A stretch of DNA of 64,000 nucleotides from Babylonia areolata (lineage: Eukaryota; Mollusca; Gastropoda; Neogastropoda; Buccinidae): the NCBI RefSeq assembly GCF_041734735.1, contig NC_134879.1, positions 6,524,810 through 6,588,809 on the forward strand, given 5' to 3'. Position numbers and translations under genes: made by a program. Below the pieces are notes generated by a model. It ran no database searches and was not told where the DNA came from. It saw only the letters and a list, made by a program, of their open reading frames with translations. Of the stretch, positions 1 to 12,811 are shown piece after piece (the stretch's first letter is position 1; each line of letters begins with the position of its first letter).

Positions 1-27
1 GGTGTTGCTACTGATACTGATACTGAT

Positions 28-110
28 GCTCTCCCTGGGGAGAGCAGCCCGAATTTCACACATAGAAATCTGTTGTGATAAAAAGAAATACAAATACAGA
101 TACAAAAATA
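28..110 (+). mobile_element. SINE family B tail fragment
   Basis: ctctccctggggagagcagc, ccgaatttcacacatagaaa and tctgttgtgataaaaagaaa are the end of family B, ending in an aaatacaaatac repeat. Confidence 0.7.
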
Positions 111-111
111 C

Positions 112-170
112 ATATATGGATTTGTCCGAACACAGTGACGCCTCCTTGAGAAACTGAAACTGACACAGAA
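112..170 (+). repeat. R1 tail fragment
   Basis: atatggatttgtccgaacac, agtgacgcctccttgagaaa, then ctgaaactgac: the last 60 bases of R1. Confidence 0.7.
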
Positions 171-322
171 ACGGTTAGGCCGCGGCGTTGCCGAAACTTC
201 TGATCCAGTGTTCACCAGTGATCAGGGTTCGAGACCACGCATGGTGTTGCATCCCGCTTGAGAAAGGCACTTTATTCCGTTGTTCTCTCTCTCTCTCTCT
301 CACACAGACACAGACACACACA

Positions 323-376
<54 letters not shown>

Positions 377-552
377 TAGAGAGGCGTAAACTGATGGGTA
401 CCTGAATTCGGTCATGGAAGGTTAAGACAACGGAAGGAATGGATTAGGCCCCGCCTTCCTATGCCGAGCCCAAGAGCGAGACACAGTGGATATGAATCCA
501 ATGCCCACTGAGATGGCCATGAAGAAAGCATGGGACCTTGTAACCTTTTCAA
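171..552 (+). mobile_element. tRNA-derived SINE, family C, with CA expansion
   Basis: B-box-like cagggttcgagaccacgc, then gagaaaggcactttattccg. The body is split by a (CT)n(CA)n tract (282-375) and continues tgggtacctgaattcgg ... acagtggatatgaatcc ... gccatgaagaaagcatggga. It matches the copy at 52754. Confidence 0.65.
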
Positions 553-672
553 CAGTTCATTTAACTGAGTTGTCGCGTGACCAGTTGGCTGCGCGGTCGA
601 CTGCCGCCTGGTTGACTGGTTGGTCAGTTGCTGGGTGGGATCTCCGGTGGGCTGATTGGTTCATGGGTGACG

Positions 673-1035
673 GGAGCAATAGCCGAGTGGTTAAAACGTT
701 GGACTTTCAATCCGGCTGAGGGTCCTGGGTTCGCATCTCGGTAACGGCGCTTGGTGGGTAAAGGGTGGAGATTTTTCCGATCTCCGAGTTCCACATATGA
801 GCATACATATGAGTATACATACACAAGCAGAAGATCAAGTACGCACGTTAAAGATCCTGTATTCCATGTCAGCATTCGGTGGGTTATGGAAACAAGAACA
901 TACCCAGCATGCACAATCCAGAAAACGGAGTATGGCTGCCTACATGGCGGGGTAAAAACGGTCATACACGTAAAAGCCCACTCGTGTATAAACGAGTGAA
1001 CTGACGTGGGAGTTGCAGCCCACTGACGAAAGAAG
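673..1035 (+). mobile_element. tRNA-derived SINE, family A
   Basis: The head has an A-box-like tagccgagtggttaaaacg and a B box gggttcgcatctc, as in Ser/Leu tRNAs. A conserved body follows (gatcctgtattccatgtcag, cggtgggttatggaaac, acatacccagcatgcac, aaaacggagtatggctgcc, gtaaaagcccactcgtgta), ending gcagcccactgacgaaagaag. Related copies are at 19470-19975. Pol III promoter boxes are seen; activity is unknown. Confidence 0.85.
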
Positions 1036-1316
1036 ATTGGTTCATTGGTTACAGGCTGAGAGAGTGGGGGGGCGGGGTGGTGGTGGTGGTGGATGCACGG
1101 ACATTATGTTCGTGGGTGTGGATGGGTGGATGGCGCCGGCATGAGGGGGGCCCGGAGGTTGACTGGGTTGATCAGATGCCGCGGGTTGAATTGGTTGGCT
1201 GCTGTGCGTGGGTGGTTGGTTTCTTCATGACCATCGGTTGTTTCTGCCTTCCTGTTTTTCTGATTTTTTTTCTCCCTCGTTGGTCCGCGGGCGAAGGCAA
1301 ACGTGTGTGCGTGTAT

Positions 1317-1363
<47 letters not shown>

Positions 1364-1434
1364 CCTATAGTGTGTTTGTGTGCGTGCGCGCGCTCGTGCG
1401 TGTGAGTCTTATTATACTGAGTGTGTGTGTGTCA

Positions 1435-1497
<63 letters not shown>

Positions 1498-1640
1498 AGT
1501 GTCTATTTTGCCGGTGTGTGCGTGTGTGTGTGTGTGTTTATCAAGTTGTGTATGTGCGTATAATGCATATATGCACATCATATATGTGCGTGTGCGCCGC
1601 CGGTGTGCGTGTGCGTGTGTGTATGTTTGTGCACGTTTTT
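1317..1640 (+). repeat. GT-rich microsatellite cluster
   Basis: (GT)n at 1319-1360 and 1438-1494 with interrupted GT/GC alternation up to 1640. Several ORFs reading CVCVCV come from it. Confidence 0.95.
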
Positions 1641-1699
1641 GTATTCGTTTGTCGGTGCGGGGTATACCGGCGTGCATATAGACCGTTTTAAAATATGAG

Positions 1700-2619
1700 A
1701 TTTCCAATTGGTTTAAAAGTGGTAAGCATTTTCGGTTAATTTATGCTGCATATCATTTCCAAAAGGATTTTGGTGTGCTGAATTCATTTATCAAATTTGC
1801 CACGTGAAATCTTGCTTCTTTTCCAAGATGTAATTAGTTATTGAAAATGGCCACCTCGCAGAACAGAAAACTCCTTCAGGCGTTAGTGGACACAAAGTTT
1901 AGTGTTTATTTCAAATAATTCTGAACCAAAATTTGAAGAAAAAAAAACAAAAAAAAAACATATAAGCATTTCAAACTTGTATTTCTCTTCGTGATTGTAA
2001 GGACTGGATCATCTTTCTATCAAAATGTACCCCGACCCCTCCTCGCGCAAAGAAATGAAATGATGAAAATTAGCATCTATGCCTTTTAGTTTTGACTTGA
2101 AATTCTTTGTACGTGTATGTGGGAAATGCAAAAACAGTCAAATCTGAGTTATCTGAATGATAATTACATAAGTAAGTCTTTGACTGACCAAACTAAACAG
2201 CAAAGGAATCAAACACAAAGAAGGTGGTAAATATAAAGAAGGTGCCAAATTCGTACTATTTTGTCTGAAGACAGATTCAAATTGCTGCTAGATTTTTTAA
2301 TCTGTCAATTTTCTTGCAAAACAGTACTTTCTCCTGTGCCAATTTGCTAAATCCAATAAAATCTCTTGATAAAGCAAACGCAGCCAGCAACGTTAAATTA
2401 ATGGAACAGAGGCCTAACTTTTCACGATTTTCTGGTTCAATTCGTGTAGTTTAGCTTTAGGGTATGTAAATGATAGAGGAACAATGCCTGCTGATAACAA
2501 GAGACTATGCTCTTTCAGTTCATGCTTTCAAGTATTGCTGTATCTGCAGACAGAGTCACCAGTGCTGCACTTGCATGCACCAGTACATTGCAGTTTATGC
2601 TTTCTACACTGTATGATAG
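1700..2619. other. No gene seen
   Basis: AT-rich sequence with an A-run at 1939-1960. No repeat match within the window and no coding signal. Confidence 0.6.
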
Positions 2620-5361
2620 TCAGTCACTACAGTTACTCATTTGACACTGTGTTTTGCTGCAGCTAATGAGATAAATGCAGGTTCCAGGCACTGCTGGAAG
2701 AGACGTCAGAATAGGTGCAAATGCGCCATTGTTGATGGTCCATCCCATGGTCTCTGGTTTGGGCAGCACTGGACGTTGTTTGTCAGCTTGGTTCCAGACA
2801 AGTGCCTGGTAATGTGCTCGCATGATATGGAACGACAGGGCGTCGTGTGTTGGTGGCAAGGTTTCCAAGGGCTGGACTTGAGCAAACAGAACTGACCTAG
2901 GCATCGTCTACGGAAGTAGTGTCCATGTTGTACACTTTACAGATGAAGGCCTCTGCATCAGCACACGCTTGGTGAGACAGTTCACCTCTTCTAAGTGTTG
3001 CAAGGAGGTCATGATGCTCTTTGATGACTTTCAAGCAAGATATCTTGGTATGGCCAGCCAGGAACGATGTCGTATCACTTCCAGTAAGTGAATGAAATGC
3101 CGGTAAGGCACTGAGGAAACTGTTGTCAGAGGCAAGTTGATCTACAATGGTGTGGATTGGAATGTACTTTCTGTTCTTTGACGTTCTCACTTTCATCCAC
3201 TTTTGAGCATGGCATTTTGTTGAAGTGGGCGGGGAGAAGGACCAGCACATCCGTATCTCGTGCAGCAACAACAGCGCTTGAAGCTTGGCTCTTCACAATG
3301 TGAAGAATAAGCCGAGTGTCAACCTCCTCGTGTTTGGCTTCTAACTCTTCAGTGTTTACATCAGGAGCTGAGAACTCAACCTGTTCTTCATCACTGAAGC
3401 CACCAGAAACTACAGTGATCTTGTTTTCAGGTGCCGGAAGGATCAGTTGGCGAGACAAGAAATTAGCCAGGTCAGCTTTGTTCTCTGCAAGGGCAATGAA
3501 GCTTTTCCACTTTGGTGGTAGAGGGACTTCTCTCCTTTGGATCTCTCTCCTCACGGGTACTGCATGCTTGCCATGTTTCTGTCTGGTGCCACTCTTGATG
3601 GACATTTCATAGTACCTGTCAAACACAACATCAATTCGAGTGAAGACAGCGCCACTCTGAAGAACAGATTGTGTCAGCTAGGTCACCGAAGGTCTTGGCA
3701 TTTGATGGCTTTCCAGTTGCAATCACAAGTGCTTGGCCATCAATGATGAGTGTGGGTTCTTCTCCAAGGTCAGCTGGTTGAGGGTTTGGGGGCAAGGTGT
3801 GTCACCAATCACAGCATCTGTTAGAAGAGATTTCTGACCAGAGCAGAGATTGCCAGTCATTTCTGCAATAGCAGCTGGGGCAGGAAGCAGCTCATGCTGT
3901 AGTATGTCTTGCAGATTGACGTCTCTTCCAGCTCTGTATGCCGTGACAAGTCGCTGTAGAAACTTTGTCGGCCTGGATGACTTTCTGTGCACTCATACAG
4001 GGTTGCTTTTGTTCCGCTTCGAACAGGGATGCAAATGTCAGGCATTTGTTCCTGTGCAAAGTGTCTCTGAACTGCACTTATTGGTCATTGCAGACAACAA
4101 ACCTTTCTTCAATGAATTTGATCAGCTGGCCTTGACCCCTTTCCTTGACTCTCAACAAATGTTCAGTGATGTTGCTGGGGATAACGTCCTTTGTTGCAAT
4201 GTTCTGCAAGTCTGTGGATGCCTCGTCTGTGAAGAGCTTAAAGGTTTGCAAAGTGTTCAGCAGCATATTTTCATCCCTCAGATCAAGCTTCGTTGACTGT
4301 TATAACAACATGGTGTTGGCCAAGTTGTCTGGCGATGTGCTTGCATCTCAACACAACTGAGTGAAGCCTATTAAGTTGATGGGCTGGCGCTTGTACATGG
4401 CGCTTGGCATGTAACCAACTGTCGTCATCTCAGGTGAAAAACATTGCTGTGACTTTCATTGAAGTGGGTCCATCCTGTCTCAGAACACTCTTCAGTGTTT
4501 TGACGTTTCGTAAAGAATGTCGTCATGTCTTTTGCAACGGCTTGACGTACCTGATCACACCTTTCTCTGGGAGCATCAAACCACTCCTATTGAACCACTG
4601 TTGTTGGCTGGGCTTTCCCTTCAAGCATTCCAGCAGGCCAGACTTCCTCCATTACTTCTGGAACATCAAGTGTAGTTTGTTTTGGAAGGCTGCATAGCAC
4701 CCATACCCATGTCGGATTCAGGGCCTCTTTGCCATGCAGCCACTTGTGTTGCATGGAAGCTGTTTTTGCCATCAAGGCTGGCATCGGTTATGTCTATATT
4801 GTCACAGGTGAAATGTATAAACCTGTCTGGAACCAGGTTTGGTGGCACCACATCTCCTGTGAGAGGATCCATTCTGGTCAAGGTGCTCTCTGCAAGGCCT
4901 GTGTCTTATTGCAAGATGTTTCTGTAGCTGATGACATGCCCTGCTCTGTGGAACAGCTCAACAAGTTCCTTTGATCTGGTTGCCTGGTGGAGTGCACTTC
5001 CTAACCCAAGATGTTTTGGTGTCCAGTGTTTTCCTCCAAGGTTATTGTACACGATATCCTGTGCAGTACTCAGAATTCTTGTTTGCATCAGTGCTTCCTT
5101 CTGGCTTAGACTTTCACATTCCATGTCATCTTCATCTGGATCGTTTTCTAGCAGAGTTTGGCCGCCAAAGACGAGACAAAGAAACATGAAGAGATTGTCA
5201 GGTAGAGAAGAGATCATTTTCTCTTCGTTGACAACAAAGCCTTCATTTGCAGGATGAGAAAGGATATCTGACCGCAGCTTCAGGGCAACATGAACCATTT
5301 CAAGAAATTCTTCACTGGCTTGGTATCTTGTTATGTGTAATGGTTCATGTTCTTCTGACAT
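2620..5361 (-). pseudogene. Broken copy of a multicopy invertebrate gene family
   Basis: Consecutive minus-strand pieces give, from N to C: SEEHEPLHITRYQASEEF; a long acidic and hydrophobic middle; KHEEVDTRLILHIVKS and DTDVLVLLPAHF; FHSLTGSDTTSFLAGHTK; LPPTHDALSFHIMRAHYQ; and a Cys-rich end SCSKTQCQMSNC. This order is familiar from large families of uncharacterised proteins in molluscs and cnidarians with a conserved GCDTTS-like motif, thought to be mobile or spread by mobile elements. The DTD and DTR acidic motifs suggest a nuclease-like fold, which is inference. The copy is broken in several places and is treated as a fossil. Confidence 0.65.
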
Positions 5362-7126
5362 GAGTGTTCAGAAGGGCACAGATCCATACTTCACAGGAAC
5401 AAGCAAAACTTGTCTTTCAGGTGGCTGCAAAGTTACAAAGTCATACACGTCACTGATTTTAATCTGGACATTGTCTCTGAAAGTACTTTTTCTGCTGACA
5501 AAGGACTGAGGCAATGCTATACCAGTGTTCCAATCACAGACGGATTGTTTTGTTTTTGTCGTTCTCTTCAGAATGTTTTGGCAGCAGTTGTTGTGATATT
5601 TACCTTCAGCACCAATGATGTCATGGTGGAGGTGTTAGAAAGGTTTCAAAGGAAATTTCATTGCACATTAAAACACAAAACCTGTGGAGAAAGGTATGAA
5701 AATAGATATGACATTCTGATGTCTCAAACGATGTCAATCCAGTGTTTGTTGGTGGTTTGTGGATAACATATTTATCAACAGTTAGTACCAAGAAGATATT
5801 TCAATGTTAAAATATGTTTCAATTGATATAAATAACTATTTTGTGAGGTTTAAAGCAGTATTGTTTACTTTTGGTTGATTCAGTTGTTGATTCTTGGGAT
5901 AAAATGTTCATGTTCGTTTGGCGTGGCGGCCATATTGTTTGAGCCGTTACCATGGGAGACTGGAGCAAGGTGGCGCTTGGCAAATTATAGAAATCGATTC
6001 TGCGTACCTTAAACCTTCAGAAAAACACAGTTGCCACAAATTAACCAAGAATGCCTACGGGTACTGGCTTTTCCGAAAAAAGAAATAGGCTAATAGGTTT
6101 TCCTTTTTGAGTGCTGTTGTATTGGAGATGAGTTCTCTCCAACTCAGTGTAGATGGTGGGCCTTTTTTTTTTAAATTCTTTTTTCTTTCTTTCTAGCAGT
6201 GGGCTTTTTATATACTGGTGAGCTGCTACTTCTTTGTTACAGACTGGCCACACACTGCATCGGAGTAATTGGTGAGAGACTGAGCCCCCGGCGCACAGGA
6301 ACTGCGGCACTCACAGAGCTCTCGTGGTGGAGTGGATTGCACTCTTCACTCACTGCTGCCGTCAGTGCCTCAGTGTGGGTCTCAGTCAGTCCCTCCTTCA
6401 GAGTGACACAGCCTCAGTGACTCAGCCGGTGACAACAACACTGCACTGACAACTGACCGTGCTTGTCTTGGGGGACCGTGACTCGACGTGACAGACAATG
6501 ACTGCGGAGACGAAGAAAGGTGACGCGAGAATCACACACACACACACACACAGAGATCGAGTCATGGAAGTCGAAGAACTCCAAAGACTCCGGCACATGA
6601 TAAATCGATTTTAGTTTTTTGTTGTTGTTTTTTTGTCATTGAATTGTAACAGAGAGTGACTCAGTGAAATCAAGGAGAACTATTAAAATAATCAAATAAA
6701 TAAATAAATAAAATAATAAAAATAAAAGAGGAATAATATAAATAGTGTTGTTTTTAACGCAGAAAGGTATCTGACACGAGAGTCACACACACACACGCGC
6801 GCGCGCGCGCTCGCATGCACGAACACATACACGCGCGCGCGCACGCACGCTCGCGCACACACGTACACACGCACGCACACACACGCACACACAAGTCTCA
6901 AGTTTTAATTATCCTTTCACTCCTATTGGAGTATGGAGGATTACTGCAAAATAAACTTTTCGTGCCCAGAACAAACATTTCCAAATACACAACAATGTCA
7001 CATAAAAGTTGAGAAAACACAAATGTGTTTTAACTCCAAAAGTATAACTAGGCAACATTTGCAAGTCTAATCATCTTACTTACAGCTACAATGACTTTTT
7101 TGCCTCCTTTGAGCATATTACAAAAA
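5362..7126. other. Unassigned; possible promoter-like patch
   Basis: 5924-5945 contains ggcgtggcggccatattgt, resembling a YY1-type CCAT site near a transcription start. 6240-6600 is relatively GC-rich with an ATG (6499) opening a short frame MTAETKK before a GT. This could be the first exon region of the 10-16 kb gene, but nothing ties them together. The rest is low complexity. Confidence 0.25.
6778..6896 (+). repeat. (CA)n/(CG)n alternating tract
   Basis: Alternating purine-pyrimidine sequence with CG runs (acacacacgcgcgcgcgcgc), a likely Z-DNA former. Similar mixed tracts occur at 33795-33850, 34940-34980, 35410-35515 and 50821-50875. Confidence 0.85.
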
Positions 7127-7667
7127 TTAAAAACCGATTTTGGAGACAAATATTTTTTTAGGAACATATCTATTTCGTAACTGATCATAATTGGGACATT
7201 CCATTATAAAATGAAACTCATCACCAATCACAGACATGTTACAAACCTTACAAAGCCGTAACTCTCGTGGTATGCCTTTGTGTCTCCCTGTTTCTATTTC
7301 CAGCTTATGATTACTACTTCGAAATCTGAAGAAGCTGGTAACATAATTATCAGGCAGCTGACATATATTTTTCTCTACCAAATCCACTTTTGAAATTTCA
7401 ATAAAACAAACATTTACTACTCGCCTCTAGAGCATGTTTCCATAGATTTTGAAAACTATCTCTCAAAGCAATGTTGACATTCTTGCAGAAAGATTCCCTC
7501 TCCAAGAAGAATTGAGCATCCCAAACACAGTCATACCTTGCTTCTATTAAAATTTGTCTGATACAACTCATCCATTTTGAAGTATAAATACCATTTCGAT
7601 ATAAGTCAAGTAATATCAAATATATTTTCGCAGAATATTTTTCTGTGTTTGATATCACTAAGCTGGT

Positions 7668-7680
<13 letters not shown>
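7127..7680 (-). mobile_element. LINE 3' fragment (end of RT ORF)
   Basis: Minus-strand reading gives CVWDAQFFLERESFCKNVN, then FRSSNHKLEIETGRHKGI and CKVCNMSVIGDEFHFIMEC. The C-x2-C...H-x4-C zinc-knuckle-like end with PNYDQLRNRYV is typical of the end of LINE polyproteins. One frame shift separates the two halves. No RT core is left, so this is a 5'-truncated copy. Confidence 0.7.

Positions 7681-7741
<61 letters not shown>
7668..7741 (+). repeat. (CA)n(GA)n compound microsatellite
   Basis: (CA)15-16 followed directly by (GA)18-20, inside the end of a LINE fragment. Confidence 0.95.
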
Positions 7742-7749
7742 CACACAAG

Positions 7750-9975
7750 TTGAAGAAATCCAAAGACTCACGTGATAAATTAATGTTGGTTTTTGACTCA
7801 CTTGTGTAAACAAAGTGAGTCTATGTTTTAACCTGGTGTTCGGTTGTCTGTGTGTGTTTGTGTGTGTGTGTGTGTGTGTGTCCGTGGTAAACTTTAACAT
7901 TGACATTTTCTCTGCAATTACTTTGTCAGCTGACACCAAATTAGGCATAAAAATAGGAAAAATTCAGTTCTTTCCAGTCATCTTGTTTAAAATAATATTG
8001 CACCTCTGGGATGGGCACAAAAAATATTTTAAAAAAAAGAAGCCAAATTATATGCAAACTGCATTTACTGTTATATTTATATTTTTTGTATTCTCTAAAC
8101 TTGGCACTTTGATCTGATATTCTGACACAACAATAAGAGCAGTCATTATTATCATTTTTTTGTTCAAACAGGAACTTCTTTTGCTAAGCATGGAAGTTTT
8201 ATTTATTTTGCAAACGTTTTGGTGCAGATAGTAAAAAAGGGAAATTACTCTGTAATTAATGCTAGGGGACTTAATTTGCTTTAAACTGATCTTTCTCATC
8301 TTAAACATTACATTTTGAAATTATACTCAATACATAAAAAGCTTGTGTGTTTTACTCTCAGTGTACAGGGCTTTCACTATGTTCATTCGCCCAAGTGGTC
8401 TTTTTCGGAAAATACTAAAACCAATAGGACGAGTGGACTTTATAGATCTTTTGGCTGAGCCCTAAAGGTCATGGGCAAAAATCAATTGCGTACACATATT
8501 TATACACATTCAAAGCGCGTTCTTCGCGAACGCAAACGACGCCATTTTGTTTCAAGTTGTTGACCTGCCTGTTCAGTCCTATATTCAATGGACAATACAC
8601 GATAACATGTGATGGAAAGTTGGAGGAGACCGTTAAATATTTATTCAAAGAAAGATTTGTGAACGCCTTATCACTTACTGGATTATGCCCCAAACTGCCA
8701 TAAAAATATCCACAGAATCAGTTGGAATTCACAGTTAAAAATTGTAAACCATGCGAGTTAATCACCTTGAACTGATGAAACGAAAAAAATTCCAGTCTTG
8801 ACTTTTCTCAAAATGAAGTTCTTTTCACTTCATACGACGTTTGGAAGTACTTGTACTTGGCTCTGCATGTTATTAGTTTAACAATATACTAAATTTTCAT
8901 ATCAACTTTAAAACTATAAAACTAGAATGAACATAAAAGAGAAATTGAATCGACCGTTTCGTACTACATTCCCGGCGGGTGTAACTAAACTTGTACATCT
9001 ATCTAGATCTAGAGAAAACGGCTAAATGTTGCAGTGTGATTGCAGCGATAGCCACGTCTCCTTTACCGCAAACTTAAAAAGAATTTATATATATATATAT
9101 ATGCTTAGAACTTTTTTTTTTAATAATTTTTTTTTTTTTTTACCCCGAAGCTTCATAATAACAAATACAGAACACATTTTAACGATTAGAATTTTTTTTT
9201 AAGTGTATCACAAGTGAGTCTTGAAGGCCTTGCCTCTCTTGTTCAGTTTGCTTTTCGAAGTTGAGTTCGTCATGTCTCTGTGACACTGAGACTGGAGGAG
9301 AGGCTCGCGCGGCATTTGCAAACAGTTGAAGAAGCCACTCGGTCAGGTAATTAATTTGAATTAGCCTAGTGTTTTGATTCAAGCTGGCTTTGTAATGGTT
9401 ATTTTACCGACAGTTTTTGTGTGTGTATGAAACAAAATGTTATCATTTGATCCTGTAAGTTTATAACCCAGTTTTAGTGGATTTCGACTCTTTATTTTGT
9501 ATGTTACTTTACTACCCAGTTTTGATGCCACCATCATGCTTTTTCCGTTTTGTTTTTTTGTTTTGTTTTTTTGTTGTTGTTTTTTGTTTTTGTTTTTTGT
9601 TGTTGTTTTGTTGTTGTTGTTGTTTGTTTGTTTTGGCCCCCACAAGCCATCAAAATGTAACCAATGGGAGCAATAATTTAGGATGATAAAATCGGACATT
9701 TACTAATCCATCCAGACATTTCAGTGAGAGCTGCTTGAAATTAATTTTTATCTCTCCTAACTCAGTGAATAATTTGTCACTTGACATGTCTGATAAGTAG
9801 TCTGGTCATGTGGCGCAGCTGAGAATAATCTTTTGTGTGGATGGACAGGGACAACGAAATGCACCCTCCGGAAGGCATGTGATAAACTGATGGGAAGACT
9901 TAACCCATTCCTACTATCTTTCAATTGTACTTAGTGAATCTGAACCATTGTTGTAATTTGGTTTTTGATGTTTGT
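7750..9975. other. No gene seen
   Basis: AT-rich; a T/TTTTG-rich tract lies at 9540-9635. A GC-richer patch at 9220-9350 ends tcggtcag/gtaatt and could be an untranslated exon; the evidence is weak. Confidence 0.4.
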
Positions 9976-9981
9976 CCTCAG

Positions 9982-10038
9982 GAAGAACTGAAGACTTCAG
10001 GCCAGCTGAACCACCGAAGAGAAGCCAGCATTACCAAA
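9982..10038 (+). CDS. Candidate short exon, module copy 1 (unnamed gene)
   Basis: The acceptor is gtcctcag/GAAGAACTG, and a GTTAAG donor follows 57 nt later. Read in phase 0 it gives EELKTSGQLNHRREASITK. Two closely similar 58-nt blocks occur at 12728 and 13641. Comparison of the copies does not settle the reading frame, because a frame starting RTEDFRPAEPPKR is also open. I recognise no domain. Confidence 0.35.
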
Positions 10039-10288
10039 GTTAAGTACTGGTACACATTCTCCCCCAGGCCCCCCTTCTCTCTGTCTGCCCTTTTTGTTTC
10101 TGCCTGTCTGTCCTCTTTGTTTCTGCCTGTCTATCCCCTCTCTCAGCACATGTTGTTTAATCTAACTCTAACCCATACCAATGGCACTGACACTGCACAG
10201 AGTGAATGTCTGAATGTATGAGGAGTTGTGTGTGAGTGTGATGATGAAGAAAAGCAAAAATCTGCCCGAAGGTGTTTATGTGTTTCAG

Positions 10289-10367
10289 GCAGGTCACTGA
10301 AGACTGGCACCACCAGACCAAGGGCTGCACCATGAGACAGGACCACACCTCATCACCAAGATATTGA
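10289..10367 (+). other. Second exon-like block of module 1
   Basis: It follows a gtgtttcag acceptor and has a near-copy at 13190. In phase 0 it meets a stop within four codons. In the frame starting RSLKTGTTRPRAAP it is open for 14 codons. It could be a terminal exon or untranslated. The end is approximate. Confidence 0.25.
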
Positions 10368-10379
10368 GCTTGTAGCTCC

Positions 10380-11770
10380 AGATGATGTTGAGGAGAGTTA
10401 TTTTCACACAGATGCAGACTGGCTTATTTCCACTTGCATATGGTTTTTCCATCCCACACCTATTCCCCCATGCACACACCTACCCACATCCTCTCAAAAA
10501 AACGTATCCGCCCATACTATCCCACAACATAAAAGAATATCTTTACATTTCCCAAACTGTTTATGGTATCATTTGACTTAGCGTTCATAGTAATGATTCT
10601 TTATTGGTTGAAATACATGATCAGTTAAAAAAAAAAGGGTTTTTTTAAATTTAATTTTTTTTTATAAGTCTGATGCTGTAGGAATTGAATTGTACTATAT
10701 CAGGATGAAATCATTTGGAGATTTTATGCTATGTTATTGTCTGCCAATGGGACTTAGAGAATTATTCTTACAAATGAAAAATGAAAGGATTGCAATGATT
10801 TTTTTTTTATACTTCAATTGTCAGAATTGTGACACAATTGACAACAACAACAACAACAACAAAAAGAATAGGAATGACCATTATTTCCCCTTTGAGAAGT
10901 AAGATTCCTGCAGGTTCCCCCCCCACCCCCCCACCCCTCCTTCGCCCCCCTTCATTCATCCTCAAGTTTTTTTCTGCCTCCCTCCCTCTACCCCCTTTTC
11001 ACCCAAGCTGTAAACATCACAGACATTTTGTCTCTAGTGGGCCTCCATCCCTTTGTCTACAAGGTTAGGTGTTTAATTTTTGCAGCATCCCACAATGGAT
11101 GCTTTGGTTCAGAAACACCAAACTGTGCATGTAACATTTGCAGGTTTTTGTTTGAGTGTTGGCAATGGTGTGTTGAGTATGACTCTTAAGGGCTTAATTA
11201 TAAAAAGACAGAAAACCCCATTGTATCCCCAGAAAAGGAATAGTTTGTAGTCACATCAGTACTACCATGTAACATAAATATATACATGTTTCATTAAACA
11301 TACACATTATGGTTTGTGTGTTCTATGGTGAAGTAAAAAAAAGGGGGGGGGGGAGAAATCATCTGAATGACTGCTAAAGCAAGTTGTAAAACTGACAAAC
11401 TTATAAACTTGTGTTTTCGCCTGATAAACTTAAGTCCCACACTTACATGCTCATACTCTCTCTCTCTCATCCTCCTCCTCCCTCTTTTTTTCTTGTCTTT
11501 GTCTGCCTATCTCACTTTCCCTCCCCGCTCCCTCTTCCCCCCTCTCTACTCCTCCCTTTTTTGTAATTTTTTTTTTTAATAGATTTTCTTTCTTGATCTT
11601 TTGCCCCAGGGCTGGGTGGAAAAAAGCAATTTTGTCATTGTCCCTGGACAAATAAAGTTTTGTTCATTAGTGCATCTGTCTGTCTCTACATCCTACACAT
11701 TCCCACACTTTCCTCTTCCTGACCCTCTCTCACACTTTTCTGTCTCTCTCCCTGTCTCTCTTTCACACAC

Positions 11771-11816
<46 letters not shown>

Positions 11817-12700
11817 TCATACTCAATGCACTCTCTCACTGACTCTCTCAACCACTCTCTCACTCAATCTCTGAAAGATTCTTTTGCTGTTCAAGCTAGA
11901 GGTGACATGCAATTTGCAAAGCAATTAGGAAAAAAATCTGCAGGCTGTGGGACAGCTATGAAATTTCTGAGTTGAAAGCGTGGAGTAAGAGCTCAAATAG
12001 CATTTGTCTTGTGTAGGATAAAAAAAAACTTTGGATTATTTTGAAGGTCTGCCTTTTGTGAGTGAGGGAAAAAGAATCTTAGTGCTGTAGAAGTTTCAGT
12101 AATTGTGCATTTGAGAAAAGAATGAAAGATATGTCTTTCATAAAAGACATCAGTTTGCAGGAGAATCTGTAGTCTGGCAAATTTTGCAGCATTGAACTTT
12201 GTCAATGGAACTTATAAATTTTTGCACATGAAAATTGAAAGGAAAGCAATGTTTTTAAAGTTTAAATCTGATGTGTAAAAATTGCAACTCAAACAACAAT
12301 AAAAGTATTTGAAAACAAACAAACAACAAAAGCACAAGTCAATCATTCCCCATTTAGTAAGATTCCATCAGGTTCTTCACCATCTGTCATTACATTAAAA
12401 AGAGAAAAAAAAGATTTGGCTCAACAATTGTATAGGGCACGTACCATTATTGAGCATCTACCACTATTGAGCATGACATATATGTATATAATCAGACAAT
12501 ATGCTTTTGACTGGCATATCTTTTCTAGTAAAATCAGTGGTCATCTCTGTTTTAAATGTTTTTGCTTGAATATTAGGCTCCTCCCTGCTCAGACAGCACA
12601 CATGAGCATGGGCGCACACACACACTCACCTGCCTCTCCCCTAACATGATTCATGTTTTAACATTAGATTGATGTTGTTAGTGTTTCTGAACCATTGGTA
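10380..12700. other. Intron-like spacer between modules 1 and 2
   Basis: Contains C/T-rich stretches (10910-11030, 11450-11580, 11670-11870), a G-run at 11344 and no recognised exon. Confidence 0.5.
11764..11815 (+). repeat. (CA)n microsatellite
   Basis: CA repeat of about 20 units in a pyrimidine-rich region (11450-11870). Confidence 0.95.
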
Positions 12701-12727
12701 TAATTTGGTTATTATGTATGTTCTCAG

Positions 12728-12785
12728 GAAGAACTGAAGACTTCAGGCCAGTTGAGCCACCGAAGAGAAACCAACATTTACAAAC
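12728..12785 (+). CDS. Candidate short exon, module copy 2
   Basis: Near-copy of 9982-10038 with the same ctcag acceptor and gttaag donor, one base longer. The intron sequence just upstream is conserved too, so this is a duplicated genomic block and not a retro-copy. Confidence 0.3.
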
Positions 12786-12811
12786 GTTAAGTGCTGGTAC
12801 CCCCGCCACCT

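Noticed and set aside
673-760. Possible tRNA gene (A and B boxes)
   Set aside because: The tRNA-like part continues into a conserved SINE body and recurs elsewhere; the cloverleaf is degenerate. The same applies at 171, 20640, 52754 and 61306.
6499-6522. First coding exon MTAETKK for the 10-16 kb gene
   Set aside because: The donor would leave phase 1 while the candidate exons start in phase 0, and nothing else links them; kept only as a remark.
9179-9382. 67-codon minus ORF as a gene
   Set aside because: No family resemblance or supporting splice sites; the GC-richer patch may equally be an untranslated plus-strand exon.
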